From contig NZ_JADCKL010000001.1 of the NCBI RefSeq assembly GCF_014982975.1, positions 62,001 through 126,000 on the forward strand: a stretch of DNA of 64,000 nucleotides, in the 5' to 3' direction. The translations under genes and the position numbers were made by a program. This document shows positions 1-8,477 of the stretch, in pieces. This DNA is from Claveliimonas monacensis (GTDB taxonomy: Bacteria > Bacillota > Clostridia > Lachnospirales > Lachnospiraceae). Under the pieces are notes generated by a model. It was not told the DNA's origin, did not search any database, and was given only the letters and a program-made list of their open reading frames with translations. How positions within the stretch are numbered: the stretch's first letter is position 1; each line of letters opens with the position of its first letter.

Positions 1-1
1 C

Positions 2-868
2 AGTCTGGTGACCAGTACCTCTGCTTTTGGGCTGGCAGGAAGCAGCGTGACACTCAGACCGGAATACAGCTGTACGGGAGAGGAAAAAGAAGCACGCCAG
101 AGACAGATCCAGGAGGCGGCGGAAGAGTGCCTGGCCGGGATTGACAGTCAGGCATCGGACTATGAGAAGATCCTGTATGTGTATGAATATGTGGTCGGCA
201 GTGTGGAGTATGATCTGGAGGCGGAGAACAACCAGAACATTTACAGTGTGTTTGTGGGGAGGCGCTCGGTGTGCGCCGGCTACGCCAAGGCAGTGCAGTA
301 TCTTCTGGAGAGGCTGGGCGTGTTCTGCACCTATGTCAGCGGCACGGCTGTCTCCCAGGCGGGGGAGGGCGGCCACGCCTGGAACCTGGTCAGGTGCGAG
401 GGACAGTACTGCTATGTGGATGCCACCTGGGGAGACCCGGTCTACCTCCAGGAGGGCCGGGAAGAGGACCAGGAGGCGCAGGAGAGTCCGGAGATCGCCT
501 ACGATTACCTGTGCTGCGATGACACACAGCTCTTCCGGACCCATACGCCGGACAGCGACCAGGACCTCCCGGCCTGCAGTACCATGGCCTACAATTACTA
601 TGTGGTGAACGGCATGTACTATGAGACCTACGATCCGGAGACCATCCTGCAGGCCATGAACCGTTCCATCGCAGCAGGAGAAGGGATGACTGTCCTGAAA
701 TTTTCAGGGCCGGAGGTCTACCGGGAGGCCAGGGAGGAGGTGCTGACGGACCTGGCGGACCGTGCGGCCCGGAACCTGGCTCACCTGTACGGCATCGGCA
801 CGGTGAGATATTCCTACCGGGACGATGACAGCCTTGACAAGATAACCATGTACTGGGACTACGAATAA
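2..868 (+). CDS. Transglutaminase-like domain protein, C-terminal part (5' end outside window)
   Basis: The reading frame is open from the first bases, so the gene starts upstream; a GTG at 8 is not a convincing start. The visible 286 or so residues hold a transglutaminase-like/papain-fold core: the Cys in SVCAGYAKA, the His in GGHAWN and the Asp in YVDATWGDP form the expected Cys-His-Asp triad. In clostridia such proteins are usually exported and attached to envelope or adhesion modules, but the N-terminus needed to see a signal peptide is missing. The substrate cannot be told. It ends just before the carA promoter and no hairpin terminator directly follows it. The domain call is strong; the role is unknown. 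Confidence 0.8.
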   Translation, partial: SLVTSTSAFGLAGSSVTLRPEYSCTGEEKEARQRQIQEAAEECLAGIDSQASDYEKILYVYEYVVGSVEYDLEAENNQNIYSVFVGRRSVCAGYAKAVQYLLERLGVFCTYVSGTAVSQAGEGGHAWNLVRCEGQYCYVDATWGDPVYLQEGREEDQEAQESPEIAYDYLCCDDTQLFRTHTPDSDQDLPACSTMAYNYYVVNGMYYETYDPETILQAMNRSIAAGEGMTVLKFSGPEVYREAREEVLTDLADRAARNLAHLYGIGTVRYSYRDDDSLDKITMYWDYE

Positions 869-883
869 AATGTATTTTATCGG

Positions 884-912
884 TTGAAAATTGTCCTGAT
901 CTGTAGTATAAT
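884..912 (+). promoter_or_regulatory. Promoter of carAB
   Basis: TTGAAA (884-889) and a perfect TATAAT (907-912) are separated by 17 bases. It implies a transcript starting near 919 with a leader of about 160 bases before carA. Confidence 0.8.
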
Positions 913-931
913 CTTTACAATTTGTGGAGAC

Positions 932-958
932 ATGATTTGTCGCTGGGGAGAAATGTAG
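932..958 (+). CDS. Possible leader peptide (8 codons) before the carA attenuator
   Basis: ATG at 932 opens an eight-codon frame (MICRWGEM) whose TAG stop (956-958) directly abuts the first base of the terminator hairpin at 959. A GGAGA lies only two bases before the ATG, closer than normal, so translation is uncertain. If translated, a ribosome at the stop codon would mask the hairpin, as in pyrBI-type attenuation. The placement is suggestive; an eight-codon frame can arise by chance. Confidence 0.25.
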   Translation: MICRWGEM

Positions 959-994
959 AAAGGCAGTTGTGCTTGCACATACTGCCTTTTATTT
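959..994 (+). terminator. Intrinsic terminator inside the carA leader (candidate attenuator)
   Basis: AAAGGCAGT (959-967) pairs with ACTGCCTTT (981-989) and TGTGC (968-972) with GCACA (975-979), leaving one bulged T; the run TTTTATTT follows. It lies between the carA promoter and the carA start, so transcription must read through it. A second GC hairpin, CGCCCG (995-1000) with CGGGCG (1009-1014), follows without a T-run. No PyrR-type binding sequence was recognised. Confidence 0.75.
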
Positions 995-1078
995 CGCCCG
1001 GAAACATGCGGGCGCTTCAGCTGGCAGAACAATCTTCGCATATTACATGAAAACATTGTGAAGGGAAAAGGTGAATAA

Positions 1079-2149
1079 ATGAAAGCGTTTCTTATTTTGG
1101 AAGACGGAACTGTCTTTACGGGAACCAGCATTGGATCTACGAGAGACATGATCAGTGAAATTGTATTTAATACCTCCATGACAGGCTATCTGGAGGTGCT
1201 GACTGACCCTTCTTACGCAGGACAGGCCGTAGTTATGACCTATCCATTGATCGGAAATTACGGAATTACACCGGACATGGAGTCAAAGAAAGCATGGCCG
1301 GACGGTTACATCGTAAGAGAATTATCGAGAATGCCAAGCAACTTCCGCTGCGAGGGAACCATCCAGGACTTCTTAAAGGAGCAGGATATCCCGGGCATCG
1401 CAGGAATTGATACCCGCGCCCTCACCAAGATCCTGAGGGAAAAGGGAACCATGAACGGTATGATCACTACCAATGAAAACTTTGATCTGGATGAGATCCT
1501 TCCGAAACTTCATGCGTACACAGTGGGAGATGTTGTGTCAAAGGTTACATGCCAGGAACCATATGTGCTGGAAGGAAATGGACCGAGGGTGGCGCTGATG
1601 GATTTCGGGGCAAAGAACAATATTGCAAAGTCCCTCAACAAGAGAGGCTGCCAGGTGACCATCTATCCGGCAGACACGACCGCTGAGGAGATCATCGCCT
1701 CCAGGCCGGACGGCATCATGCTCTCCAACGGCCCCGGGGACCCGGAGACCTGCACGGAGATCATCGGGCAGATCAAAAAGCTCTACGAGACAGATATCCC
1801 CATCTTTGCCATCTGTCTGGGACACCAGCTTATGGCTCTTGCCAATGGGGCAAAGACATACAAACTGAAATATGGTCACAGAGGCGGCAATCATCCGGTG
1901 AAGGATCTGACAAACAACCGGGTGTACATCTCCTCCCAGAACCACGGCTACGCGGTGGATGCCTCCACCATTGACCCGGCCATCGCAAAAGAGGCCTTTG
2001 TCAATGTCAACGACGGCACAAACGAGGGACTTTCCTATGTAGGAAAGAATATTTTCACTGTGCAGTTCCATCCGGAAGCATGTCCGGGACCACAGGACTC
2101 CGGGTATCTGTTTGACAGGTTTATGGATATGATGAAAGGAGCAAACTAA
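1079..2149 (+). CDS. carA: Carbamoyl-phosphate synthase small (glutaminase) subunit
   Basis: CarA hydrolyses glutamine and passes ammonia to CarB for carbamoyl phosphate, the precursor of arginine and pyrimidines. The 356 residues are a normal length. The CPSase small-chain domain occupies roughly residues 1-150 and a class-I amidotransferase domain roughly 170-350, with nucleophile Cys246 in FAICLGHQL and the His331/Glu333 pair in FHPEA. The ATG at 1079 follows an AAGGG site about ten bases upstream. Its TAA shares one base with the carB ATG (TAATG), indicating translational coupling. The leader terminator upstream suggests regulation by transcription attenuation. Confidence 0.97.
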   Translation: MKAFLILEDGTVFTGTSIGSTRDMISEIVFNTSMTGYLEVLTDPSYAGQAVVMTYPLIGNYGITPDMESKKAWPDGYIVRELSRMPSNFRCEGTIQDFLKEQDIPGIAGIDTRALTKILREKGTMNGMITTNENFDLDEILPKLHAYTVGDVVSKVTCQEPYVLEGNGPRVALMDFGAKNNIAKSLNKRGCQVTIYPADTTAEEIIASRPDGIMLSNGPGDPETCTEIIGQIKKLYETDIPIFAICLGHQLMALANGAKTYKLKYGHRGGNHPVKDLTNNRVYISSQNHGYAVDASTIDPAIAKEAFVNVNDGTNEGLSYVGKNIFTVQFHPEACPGPQDSGYLFDRFMDMMKGAN

Positions 2150-5100
2150 TGCCTAGAAATAAAGATATTAAAAAAGTACTGGTTATCGGTTCCGGTCCGA
2201 TCGTCATCGGGCAGGCGGCAGAATTTGACTACGCGGGAACACAGGCCTGCCGTTCTCTGAAAGAGGAAGGCCTGGAGGTTGTCCTTCTCAACTCAAACCC
2301 TGCCACCATCATGACAGACAAGGATATTGCGGACCGCGTCTACATCGAGCCTCTGACAGTGGAAGTGGTGGAGCAGCTCATCCTGAAGGAGAAGCCGGAC
2401 AGCGTCCTTCCCACTCTGGGCGGACAGGCAGCTCTGAACCTGGCCATGGAGCTGGAGGAGAACGGCTTCCTGAAGAGAAACAATGTGCGCCTCATCGGTA
2501 CCACATCCGAGACCATCAAGAAGGCGGAGGACCGTCTGGAGTTCAAGACCACCATGGAGAAGATCGGCGAGCCATGTGCGGCTTCCCTTGTGGTGGAGAA
2601 CGTGGAAGATGGAATTAAGTTCGCAGAGAAGATCGGCTACCCGGTAGTCCTGCGCCCCGCCTACACGCTGGGCGGCAGCGGCGGCGGTATCGCCCACGAC
2701 AGAGAGCAGCTTGTGGAGATCCTGGAGAACGGACTTCGCCTCTCCCGCGTGGGACAGGTCCTTGTGGAGCGCTGCATCGCGGGCTGGAAAGAGATTGAGT
2801 ACGAGGTGATGCGGGATGGCAACGGCAACTGCATCACGGTATGTAATATGGAAAACATAGACCCGGTCGGCGTGCACACAGGCGACAGTATCGTAGTGGC
2901 TCCCTCCCAGACACTGGGGGACAAGGAGTACCAGATGCTCCGTACCTCAGCCCTTAATATCATCAGCGAGCTGAACATCACCGGCGGATGTAACGTGCAG
3001 TATGCCCTGCACCCGGATACATTTGAATACTGCGTTATCGAGGTAAATCCCCGTGTCAGCCGTTCTTCTGCCCTGGCTTCCAAGGCAACAGGCTATCCCA
3101 TCGCCAAGGTGGCGGCCAAGATCGCTCTTGGATACACCCTGGATGAGATCAAGAATGCAGTTACACAGAAGACATACGCAAGCTTCGAGCCCATGCTGGA
3201 CTACTGCGTGGTGAAGATGCCCCGTCTTCCGTTTGATAAATTCATCAGCGCAAAGCGTACGCTGACAACCCAGATGAAGGCCACAGGAGAGGTCATGAGT
3301 ATCTGTGACAACTTCGAGGGCGCCCTCATGAAGGCCATCCGCTCCCTGGAGCAGCATGTGGACAGCCTTATGTCCTACGACTTCACAGCCCTCACAAAAG
3401 AGGAACTGCTGGAGAAGCTGGAGATCGTGGACGACCGCCGTATCTGGATGATTGCGGAGGCACTGAGAAAAGGCATCTCCTACGATGAGATCAACAGGAT
3501 CACAAAGATTGACAAATGGTTCATCGACAAGATCGCCCGCCTGGTAGAGATGGAGCAGACACTGAAGACAACACCTCTGTCAGCAGACATCTTAAAAGAG
3601 GCAAAGAGAATGGAGTTCCCGGACAATGTGATCGCAGACCTGACCGGAAACACAGAGCGTCAGATCCATGACATGCGCCACGAGTACGGCATTACTGCTT
3701 CCTACAAGATGGTTGACACCTGCGCGGCTGAGTTTGCGGCTGCCACACCGTACTACTACTCTGTATACGGAAGCGAAAATGAGGTGGAGGAGACAAAGGG
3801 ACGCAAGAAAGTCCTTGTCCTCGGTTCCGGCCCCATCCGTATCGGACAGGGGATCGAGTTCGACTTCTGCTCCGTGCACTGTACATGGGCCTTCTCCAAA
3901 GAAGGATATGAGACCATCATCGTCAACAACAACCCGGAGACAGTTAGTACAGACTTTGACATTGCAGACAAGCTGTATTTTGAGCCTCTCACACCGGAGG
4001 ATGTGGAGAGCATCGTGGATCTGGAGAAACCGGACGGCGCCGTGGTACAGTTCGGCGGCCAGACAGCCATCAAGCTGACAGAAGCTCTCATGAAGATGGG
4101 CGTGCCCATCCTTGGTACATCCGCAGAGAACGTGGACGCGGCAGAGGACAGGGAGCTCTTTGACGAGATCCTGGAGAAATGCGGTATCCCCCGCCCGACA
4201 GGCGGCACGGTGTTTACTGCTGAGGAGGCAAAAGAGGTTGCCAACCGCCTTGGTTATCCTGTGCTGGTACGTCCTTCCTACGTACTTGGCGGACAGGGCA
4301 TGCAGATCGCCATCAACGACCATGACATAGATGAGTTTATCGGTATCATCAACCGGATCGCTCAGGATCACCCCATCCTGGTAGACAAGTATCTCCAGGG
4401 CAAGGAGATCGAGGTGGACGCTGTCTGCGACGGAGAGGACATCCTCATACCGGGTATCATGGAGCATATTGAGAGAGCGGGTATCCACTCCGGAGACAGT
4501 ATCTCCGTCTATCCGGCGCAGAGCATTTCCGAGAAGACAAAGAAGACCATCGAGGAGTACACCAGGAAGCTGGCCCAGTCCCTCCATGTCATCGGACTGA
4601 TCAACATCCAGTTCATCGTGTGCGGGGAGGACGTGTACGTCATCGAGGTCAACCCCAGGTCCAGCCGTACCGTTCCCTACATCAGCAAGGTGACAGGCAT
4701 CCCCATCGTGCCGCTGGCAACAAAGGTGATCATCGGACACAAGCTGAAGGACCTGGGCTACACCCCGGGACTGCAGAAGGAGGCAGACTACTTTGCCATC
4801 AAGATGCCGGTATTCTCCTTTGAGAAGATCCGGGGCGCGGACATCAGCCTCGGACCTGAGATGAAGTCCACAGGAGAGTGCCTGGGTATCGCAAAGACCT
4901 TTGACGAGGCCCTCTACAAGGCATTCCTGGGAGCCGGCATCAAGCTGCCGAAGCACAAGAATATGATCATCACCGTCCGGGATGAGGACAAGCCGGAGGC
5001 TGTGGAGATCGGGCGCCGGTTTGAGAAGATCGGCTACAAGATCTTCGCCACAAGGAGCACAGCCGAGGCCCTGCAGGCCGGAGGCGTGAAGGCGGTTCCT

Positions 5101-5346
5101 GTAAATAAAATTGAGCAGGAGTCACCCAACCTTATGGATCTGATACTGGGACACAAGATCGACCTTGTCATCGACACGCCGCCTCAGGGAGCGGACAGGG
5201 CAAGGGATGGCTTTGTGATCCGCAGGAACGCCATCGAGACAGGCGTCAACGTGCTGACAGCCATCGACACGGCGGAGGCCCTCATCACCAGTCTGGAGAA
5301 CACGGACATCAAGAAGCTGACCCTCATCGACATTGCGAAGATTTAG
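2149..5346 (+). CDS. carB: Carbamoyl-phosphate synthase large subunit
   Basis: CarB makes carbamoyl phosphate from bicarbonate, ammonia delivered by CarA and two ATP. At 1065 residues it is full length. The two homologous ATP-grasp halves are evident: the first begins VLVIGSGPIVIGQAAEFDYA and the second repeats this as VLVLGSGPIRIGQGIEFDF near residue 555. Each half carries an EVNPR motif. A methylglyoxal-synthase-like allosteric domain follows at about 930-1060, the site of nucleotide or ornithine regulation in relatives. It is coupled to carA by a one-base overlap and is followed by a terminator at 5379, so carAB appears to be a two-gene operon. Confidence 0.98.
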   Translation: MPRNKDIKKVLVIGSGPIVIGQAAEFDYAGTQACRSLKEEGLEVVLLNSNPATIMTDKDIADRVYIEPLTVEVVEQLILKEKPDSVLPTLGGQAALNLAMELEENGFLKRNNVRLIGTTSETIKKAEDRLEFKTTMEKIGEPCAASLVVENVEDGIKFAEKIGYPVVLRPAYTLGGSGGGIAHDREQLVEILENGLRLSRVGQVLVERCIAGWKEIEYEVMRDGNGNCITVCNMENIDPVGVHTGDSIVVAPSQTLGDKEYQMLRTSALNIISELNITGGCNVQYALHPDTFEYCVIEVNPRVSRSSALASKATGYPIAKVAAKIALGYTLDEIKNAVTQKTYASFEPMLDYCVVKMPRLPFDKFISAKRTLTTQMKATGEVMSICDNFEGALMKAIRSLEQHVDSLMSYDFTALTKEELLEKLEIVDDRRIWMIAEALRKGISYDEINRITKIDKWFIDKIARLVEMEQTLKTTPLSADILKEAKRMEFPDNVIADLTGNTERQIHDMRHEYGITASYKMVDTCAAEFAAATPYYYSVYGSENEVEETKGRKKVLVLGSGPIRIGQGIEFDFCSVHCTWAFSKEGYETIIVNNNPETVSTDFDIADKLYFEPLTPEDVESIVDLEKPDGAVVQFGGQTAIKLTEALMKMGVPILGTSAENVDAAEDRELFDEILEKCGIPRPTGGTVFTAEEAKEVANRLGYPVLVRPSYVLGGQGMQIAINDHDIDEFIGIINRIAQDHPILVDKYLQGKEIEVDAVCDGEDILIPGIMEHIERAGIHSGDSISVYPAQSISEKTKKTIEEYTRKLAQSLHVIGLINIQFIVCGEDVYVIEVNPRSSRTVPYISKVTGIPIVPLATKVIIGHKLKDLGYTPGLQKEADYFAIKMPVFSFEKIRGADISLGPEMKSTGECLGIAKTFDEALYKAFLGAGIKLPKHKNMIITVRDEDKPEAVEIGRRFEKIGYKIFATRSTAEALQAGGVKAVPVNKIEQESPNLMDLILGHKIDLVIDTPPQGADRARDGFVIRRNAIETGVNVLTAIDTAEALITSLENTDIKKLTLIDIAKI

Positions 5347-5378
5347 GAGAGGGCCAGATAAGAGAGGAAGAAATAAAA

Positions 5379-5412
5379 AAACGGGCAGGAATATCATTCC
5401 TGTCTGTTTTTT
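5379..5412 (+). terminator. Terminator of carAB
   Basis: AACGGGCAGGAAT pairs with ATTCCTGTCTGTT (two G-U pairs) around an ATC loop and is followed by a run of T. Confidence 0.85.
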
Positions 5413-5448
5413 ATGGTACAATGAAAAAGCGAAAAGGAGGATGACAGC

Positions 5449-6123
5449 ATGTACCGTATTTTGATCGTGGAGGACGACAGCACCATCGCGGAGGCACTGA
5501 AGAGACATCTGGAGGGCTGGGATCATGAGACAGTGATAGCGGAGGATTTTAAGAATATCATGGCTGAGTTTACCAGGGTGGAGCCGGACCTTGTGCTCCT
5601 GGATATCGGCCTTCCCTTTTACAACGGATTTTACTGGTGCAGCCAGATACGGCAGGTTTCGGATGTGCCGATCATTTTTATCTCCTCTGCCAGCGACAAT
5701 ATGAACATTGTCATGGCCATGAACATGGGAGGGGATGAGTTTATCGAGAAGCCCTTTGACCTGCATGTGGTCACCGCCAAGGTGCAGGCGATCCTGCGCC
5801 GGGCCTACTCCTACCGGGGCAGCGCAAGCCTCATGGAGTACAGGGGCTGCATCCTCAATCTGGCGGACGCTACAGTCACCTACCAGAACAGGAAGACGGA
5901 CCTGACGAAAAATGAATTTAAGATTTTCCAGTGTCTCCTGGAAAATGCGGGAAAGATCGTGACGAGAGATGAGATCATCGCAAGGCTGTGGGAGAGCGAC
6001 GCGTTCATCGACGAGAACACGCTGACGGTGAACGTGGCAAGGCTCAGAAAGAAGCTGGCCCAGATCGGCCTGGAGGAGGCTGTCGTGACGAAGAAAGGCA
6101 TCGGGTACATGGTGGAGGCATGA
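5449..6123 (+). CDS. OmpR/PhoB-family response regulator, BceR-like
   Basis: A 224-residue DNA-binding response regulator. The receiver domain (1-115) has the acidic pair D9/D10, phosphoacceptor D52 in LVLLDIGLP and a conserved Lys in EKPFD. The C-terminal winged helix (about 125-222) is of the Trans_reg_C type, with TKNEFKIFQCLLENAGKIVTRDEI. A GGAGG site precedes the ATG. The kinase gene overlaps its end by four bases (ATGA). Pairing with a short intramembrane-sensing kinase points to the BceR group, which controls peptide-antibiotic detoxification transporters. No transporter is adjacent; a BceAB pair lies at 28519-31235. Confidence 0.92.
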   Translation: MYRILIVEDDSTIAEALKRHLEGWDHETVIAEDFKNIMAEFTRVEPDLVLLDIGLPFYNGFYWCSQIRQVSDVPIIFISSASDNMNIVMAMNMGGDEFIEKPFDLHVVTAKVQAILRRAYSYRGSASLMEYRGCILNLADATVTYQNRKTDLTKNEFKIFQCLLENAGKIVTRDEIIARLWESDAFIDENTLTVNVARLRKKLAQIGLEEAVVTKKGIGYMVEA

Positions 6124-7139
6124 AGACGTTTGGATACTATCTGAAGGAAATAAGAAGGCCCCTGGCTGTCTATGCCGGGACTGTGTTCATTTTTGCCCTT
6201 GTGGGCTATCTCTATGAGGTGACGCGGGACGCCGTGGGCTATGCCCTGCTCCTGTCGGCGGTCATCCTGCTGGTGTGCACGGCCCTGGACCTTGCCCGTT
6301 ATCTGAAGAGAGAAAGGCGGATAGAGGAGATACGGAGAAATCTCCCCTATGCGGACCCCATGCTTCCGGGGGCGGACACTCTGGCGGAGAGGGAGTACCA
6401 GGAAATGCTGACAGAGCTTTTAAGAAAGAGGAGCGAGGAGAAAAATGACGCTGCGGAGAGGCGGCAGGAGAGCATGGATTATTACAGTCTGTGGGGGCAC
6501 CAGATCAAGACGCCCATAGCGGCCATGCGCCTCCTTCTCCAGGAGGAGGAAAGAGAACGGCAGGGGAAGGACAGCTTTTTAAGGGAGATGGACAAGGAGC
6601 TGTTCCGGACAGAGCAGTATGTGGAGATGGTCATGACCTATCTGCGGATCGGGGACATTTCCCAGGATATGGTGCTCTCCTGGTATCCCCTGGACGACCT
6701 GATCCGCCAGGCGGTGAGAAAATATTCCAGGCTCTTTATCATCCAGAAGCTGAAGCTGGACTTTAAGGAGACGGACAGCCTGGTGCTGACGGATGAGAAG
6801 TGGCTTGTGTTTGTCATAGAACAGATTTTGTCCAACGCGCTGAAATACACAAAGGAGGGCGCTGTCTCCATCTATGTACAAAAAGACGGCCCCAGCCAGA
6901 TCGCCCTTGTCATAGCGGACACAGGCATCGGCATTGCCCAGGAGGACCTGCCCCGGGTCTTTGAGCGGGGATTTACCGGATACAACGGGAGGGAGTACAA
7001 GAAGTCCACGGGCATTGGCCTCTATCTTTGCAGGAGAGTGATGGACCGGCTTGGACACGGGATGCGGATCCAGTCTGCGCCGGGAGAGGGGACGAAGGTC
7101 TTTCTGGACCTGGGGAGAAAGCCTGTGGAGGCAGAATAA
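6120..7139 (+). CDS. Sensor histidine kinase, BceS-like intramembrane sensor
   Basis: A 339-residue kinase beginning at the ATG at 6120, which overlaps the regulator stop. Two membrane helices (about 15-32 and 37-57) are joined by only a few residues, so there is no extracellular sensor domain. This is the hallmark of intramembrane-sensing kinases that read the state of a BceAB-type transporter. The H-box is LWGHQIKTPIAAM with phospho-acceptor H127; the N-box (ILSNALKYT) and G-boxes (DTGIGIA, STGIGLYL) complete the catalytic domain. The family relation is clear. The partner transporter is inferred to be encoded elsewhere, plausibly at 28.5-31.2 kb. Confidence 0.9.
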   Translation: MKTFGYYLKEIRRPLAVYAGTVFIFALVGYLYEVTRDAVGYALLLSAVILLVCTALDLARYLKRERRIEEIRRNLPYADPMLPGADTLAEREYQEMLTELLRKRSEEKNDAAERRQESMDYYSLWGHQIKTPIAAMRLLLQEEERERQGKDSFLREMDKELFRTEQYVEMVMTYLRIGDISQDMVLSWYPLDDLIRQAVRKYSRLFIIQKLKLDFKETDSLVLTDEKWLVFVIEQILSNALKYTKEGAVSIYVQKDGPSQIALVIADTGIGIAQEDLPRVFERGFTGYNGREYKKSTGIGLYLCRRVMDRLGHGMRIQSAPGEGTKVFLDLGRKPVEAE

Positions 7140-7161
7140 AAGAAGAGAGAGGAGAACACCA

Positions 7162-7410
7162 ATGAAGATACAGAGACTGACGACAAAGAGGGAAAAGGGC
7201 TATTCGGCTCCGGACATCCAGGAGGCCATAGACCGGCTGGGGCGCCTGGAAGACCTCTATGAGGCCCTCTATGCGGAGCAGGACAGGATCACTGCGGATA
7301 TGGAGCGCCTCTCCCAGGCCGGGCGGACGAAGAGCGCCACCTACCGGCAGCTCTTTGCCAGCAAGATGAACGTGACCAATCTCATCTCCAGGATGGAGAT
7401 CTACATGTGA
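7162..7410 (+). CDS. Small hypothetical helical protein
   Basis: An 82-residue frame starting at ATG 7162, ten bases after a GGAG site and 22 bases after the kinase stop, so probably the third gene of the bceRS-like operon. The product is charged and predicted mostly helical (for example DIQEAIDRLGRLEDLYEALY), with no signal peptide, membrane segment or cysteine. I do not recognise the family. Its position suggests an accessory or simply a co-transcribed gene. The start was chosen by the Shine-Dalgarno site and because codons upstream overlap the kinase out of frame. Confidence 0.6.
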   Translation: MKIQRLTTKREKGYSAPDIQEAIDRLGRLEDLYEALYAEQDRITADMERLSQAGRTKSATYRQLFASKMNVTNLISRMEIYM

Positions 7411-7454
7411 AGGAGGCGGCTGGTGTATGAGATGATCATTATATAACTAAAAAG

Positions 7455-7490
7455 TTGACATCTAACATTTTAAAAGTTAATATAATGTTA
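7455..7490 (+). promoter_or_regulatory. AT-rich control region of the AbiE-like pair with inverted repeat
   Basis: TTGACA (7455-7460) and TATAAT (7481-7486) are present but 20 bases apart, longer than optimal. The inverted repeat TAACATT (7463-7469) / AATGTTA (7484-7490) spans the spacer and the -10. This is the layout expected of an autoregulated antitoxin operator: AbiEi antitoxins are known to repress their own promoter through inverted repeats. The assignment to this protein is inferred. Confidence 0.5.
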
Positions 7491-7511
7491 TTATGATAAA
7501 AACAGCTGGGA

Positions 7512-8477
7512 GTGTATGAGGTTATGGAATATATAGAAAGGCTTCTCAGGATAAAAGTGAGATATCGTCCATGGCAGTATAAGGGAGAACTGCCCTACTA
7601 TCTGTTAGAGCGGTATGAATTCCGAAAGGTCCTTCTTGACCGTGTGGCGGCTGTTTTTTTGTATCCGAAGGGAGAACTCGATCAGATGGCCTCTGTCAGG
7701 AAACAGATTGCAAGGATACAGAAAGCGGAAAATCTGCCAGTTGTTATTGTTATGGATAAGATGAGCCGAAACCAGAGAGAGTACCTGATAGCTTCAGGAA
7801 TTCCGTTTGTTGTTCCGGATAAACAGCTATACCTTCCCTTTATGGGGATTGTGCTGCAGGAAAAATTTGATGCAGCTCCACTTCCGATTGAGAAACTGCA
7901 GCCCTCTGCCCAGGTATTGTTTTTTTACTATTTATATCAGAATACGGAACGGATCTATGCAAATGCGTTCATGAAAACAGCGGAGTGCTCAGGGATGACA
8001 TTGACAAGGGCAGTCCGTCAGTTAGAACAGACCGGTCTGTTCGATACAGAAAAGGACGGAACCCGGATCGTATTAAGGGGGAAATTTACAGGGAGAATAC
8101 TGTTTGAAAAAATGCGGCCTTATCTGATCTCACCAGTGAGAAAGGTTGTGTATGTGCACAGGGGGGAGGCATGTCTCAGAAATGCAAGTGTTGCGGGGCT
8201 GTCCGCTTTGTCGGAAAAGAGTATGATAAGCCCGCCTGATGTGGAGAGCTATGCAGTATATGGAAGAGGAGCCCGGCTCAAGGGTACGGAGAGACTGATG
8301 GATGCATCGGTTCAGGCAGAGGTTGAATTATGGAAATATGATCCGCAAATTCTCGGGAACAACGGAACGGTGGATACATTATCGCTGGCAATGAGCCTTG
8401 TGGGCCGGACAGATGAACGGGTGGAAGAGGCGCTGGAGGATATGATGGAAGAAATGTGGGGGGAACAGGATGGTTAA
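7512..8477 (+). CDS. AbiEi-like antitoxin / transcriptional regulator (putative)
   Basis: A 321-residue protein encoded in visibly lower-GC sequence than its neighbours. The start is ambiguous: GTG at 7512 or ATG at 7524. Residues from about 140 look like a winged-helix segment (AFMKTAECSGMTLTRAVRQLEQTGLF). The gene overlaps a downstream nucleotidyltransferase gene by eight bases, the organisation of type IV AbiE systems, in which an HTH-containing AbiEi antitoxin both represses the operon and counteracts the AbiEii enzyme. I rely on this context and the HTH more than on a direct family match. It might instead be an uncharacterised regulator paired with a nucleotidyltransferase. Confidence 0.55.
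   Translation: MYEVMEYIERLLRIKVRYRPWQYKGELPYYLLERYEFRKVLLDRVAAVFLYPKGELDQMASVRKQIARIQKAENLPVVIVMDKMSRNQREYLIASGIPFVVPDKQLYLPFMGIVLQEKFDAAPLPIEKLQPSAQVLFFYYLYQNTERIYANAFMKTAECSGMTLTRAVRQLEQTGLFDTEKDGTRIVLRGKFTGRILFEKMRPYLISPVRKVVYVHRGEACLRNASVAGLSALSEKSMISPPDVESYAVYGRGARLKGTERLMDASVQAEVELWKYDPQILGNNGTVDTLSLAMSLVGRTDERVEEALEDMMEEMWGEQDG

Noticed and set aside
919-1078. PyrR-binding attenuator in the carA leader
   Set aside because: I could not find the conserved PyrR-binding loop sequence; only a plain terminator and a second hairpin are visible.
3592-4956. Minus-strand open frame (454 codons) opposite carB
   Set aside because: carB is unmistakable on the plus strand; the antisense frame has no recognisable domain or ribosome site.
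7455-7486. TTGACA and TATAAT before the AbiE-like pair as a normal promoter
   Set aside because: The spacing is 20 bases. I kept it only as a possible control region, since the -10 may be used with a different -35.
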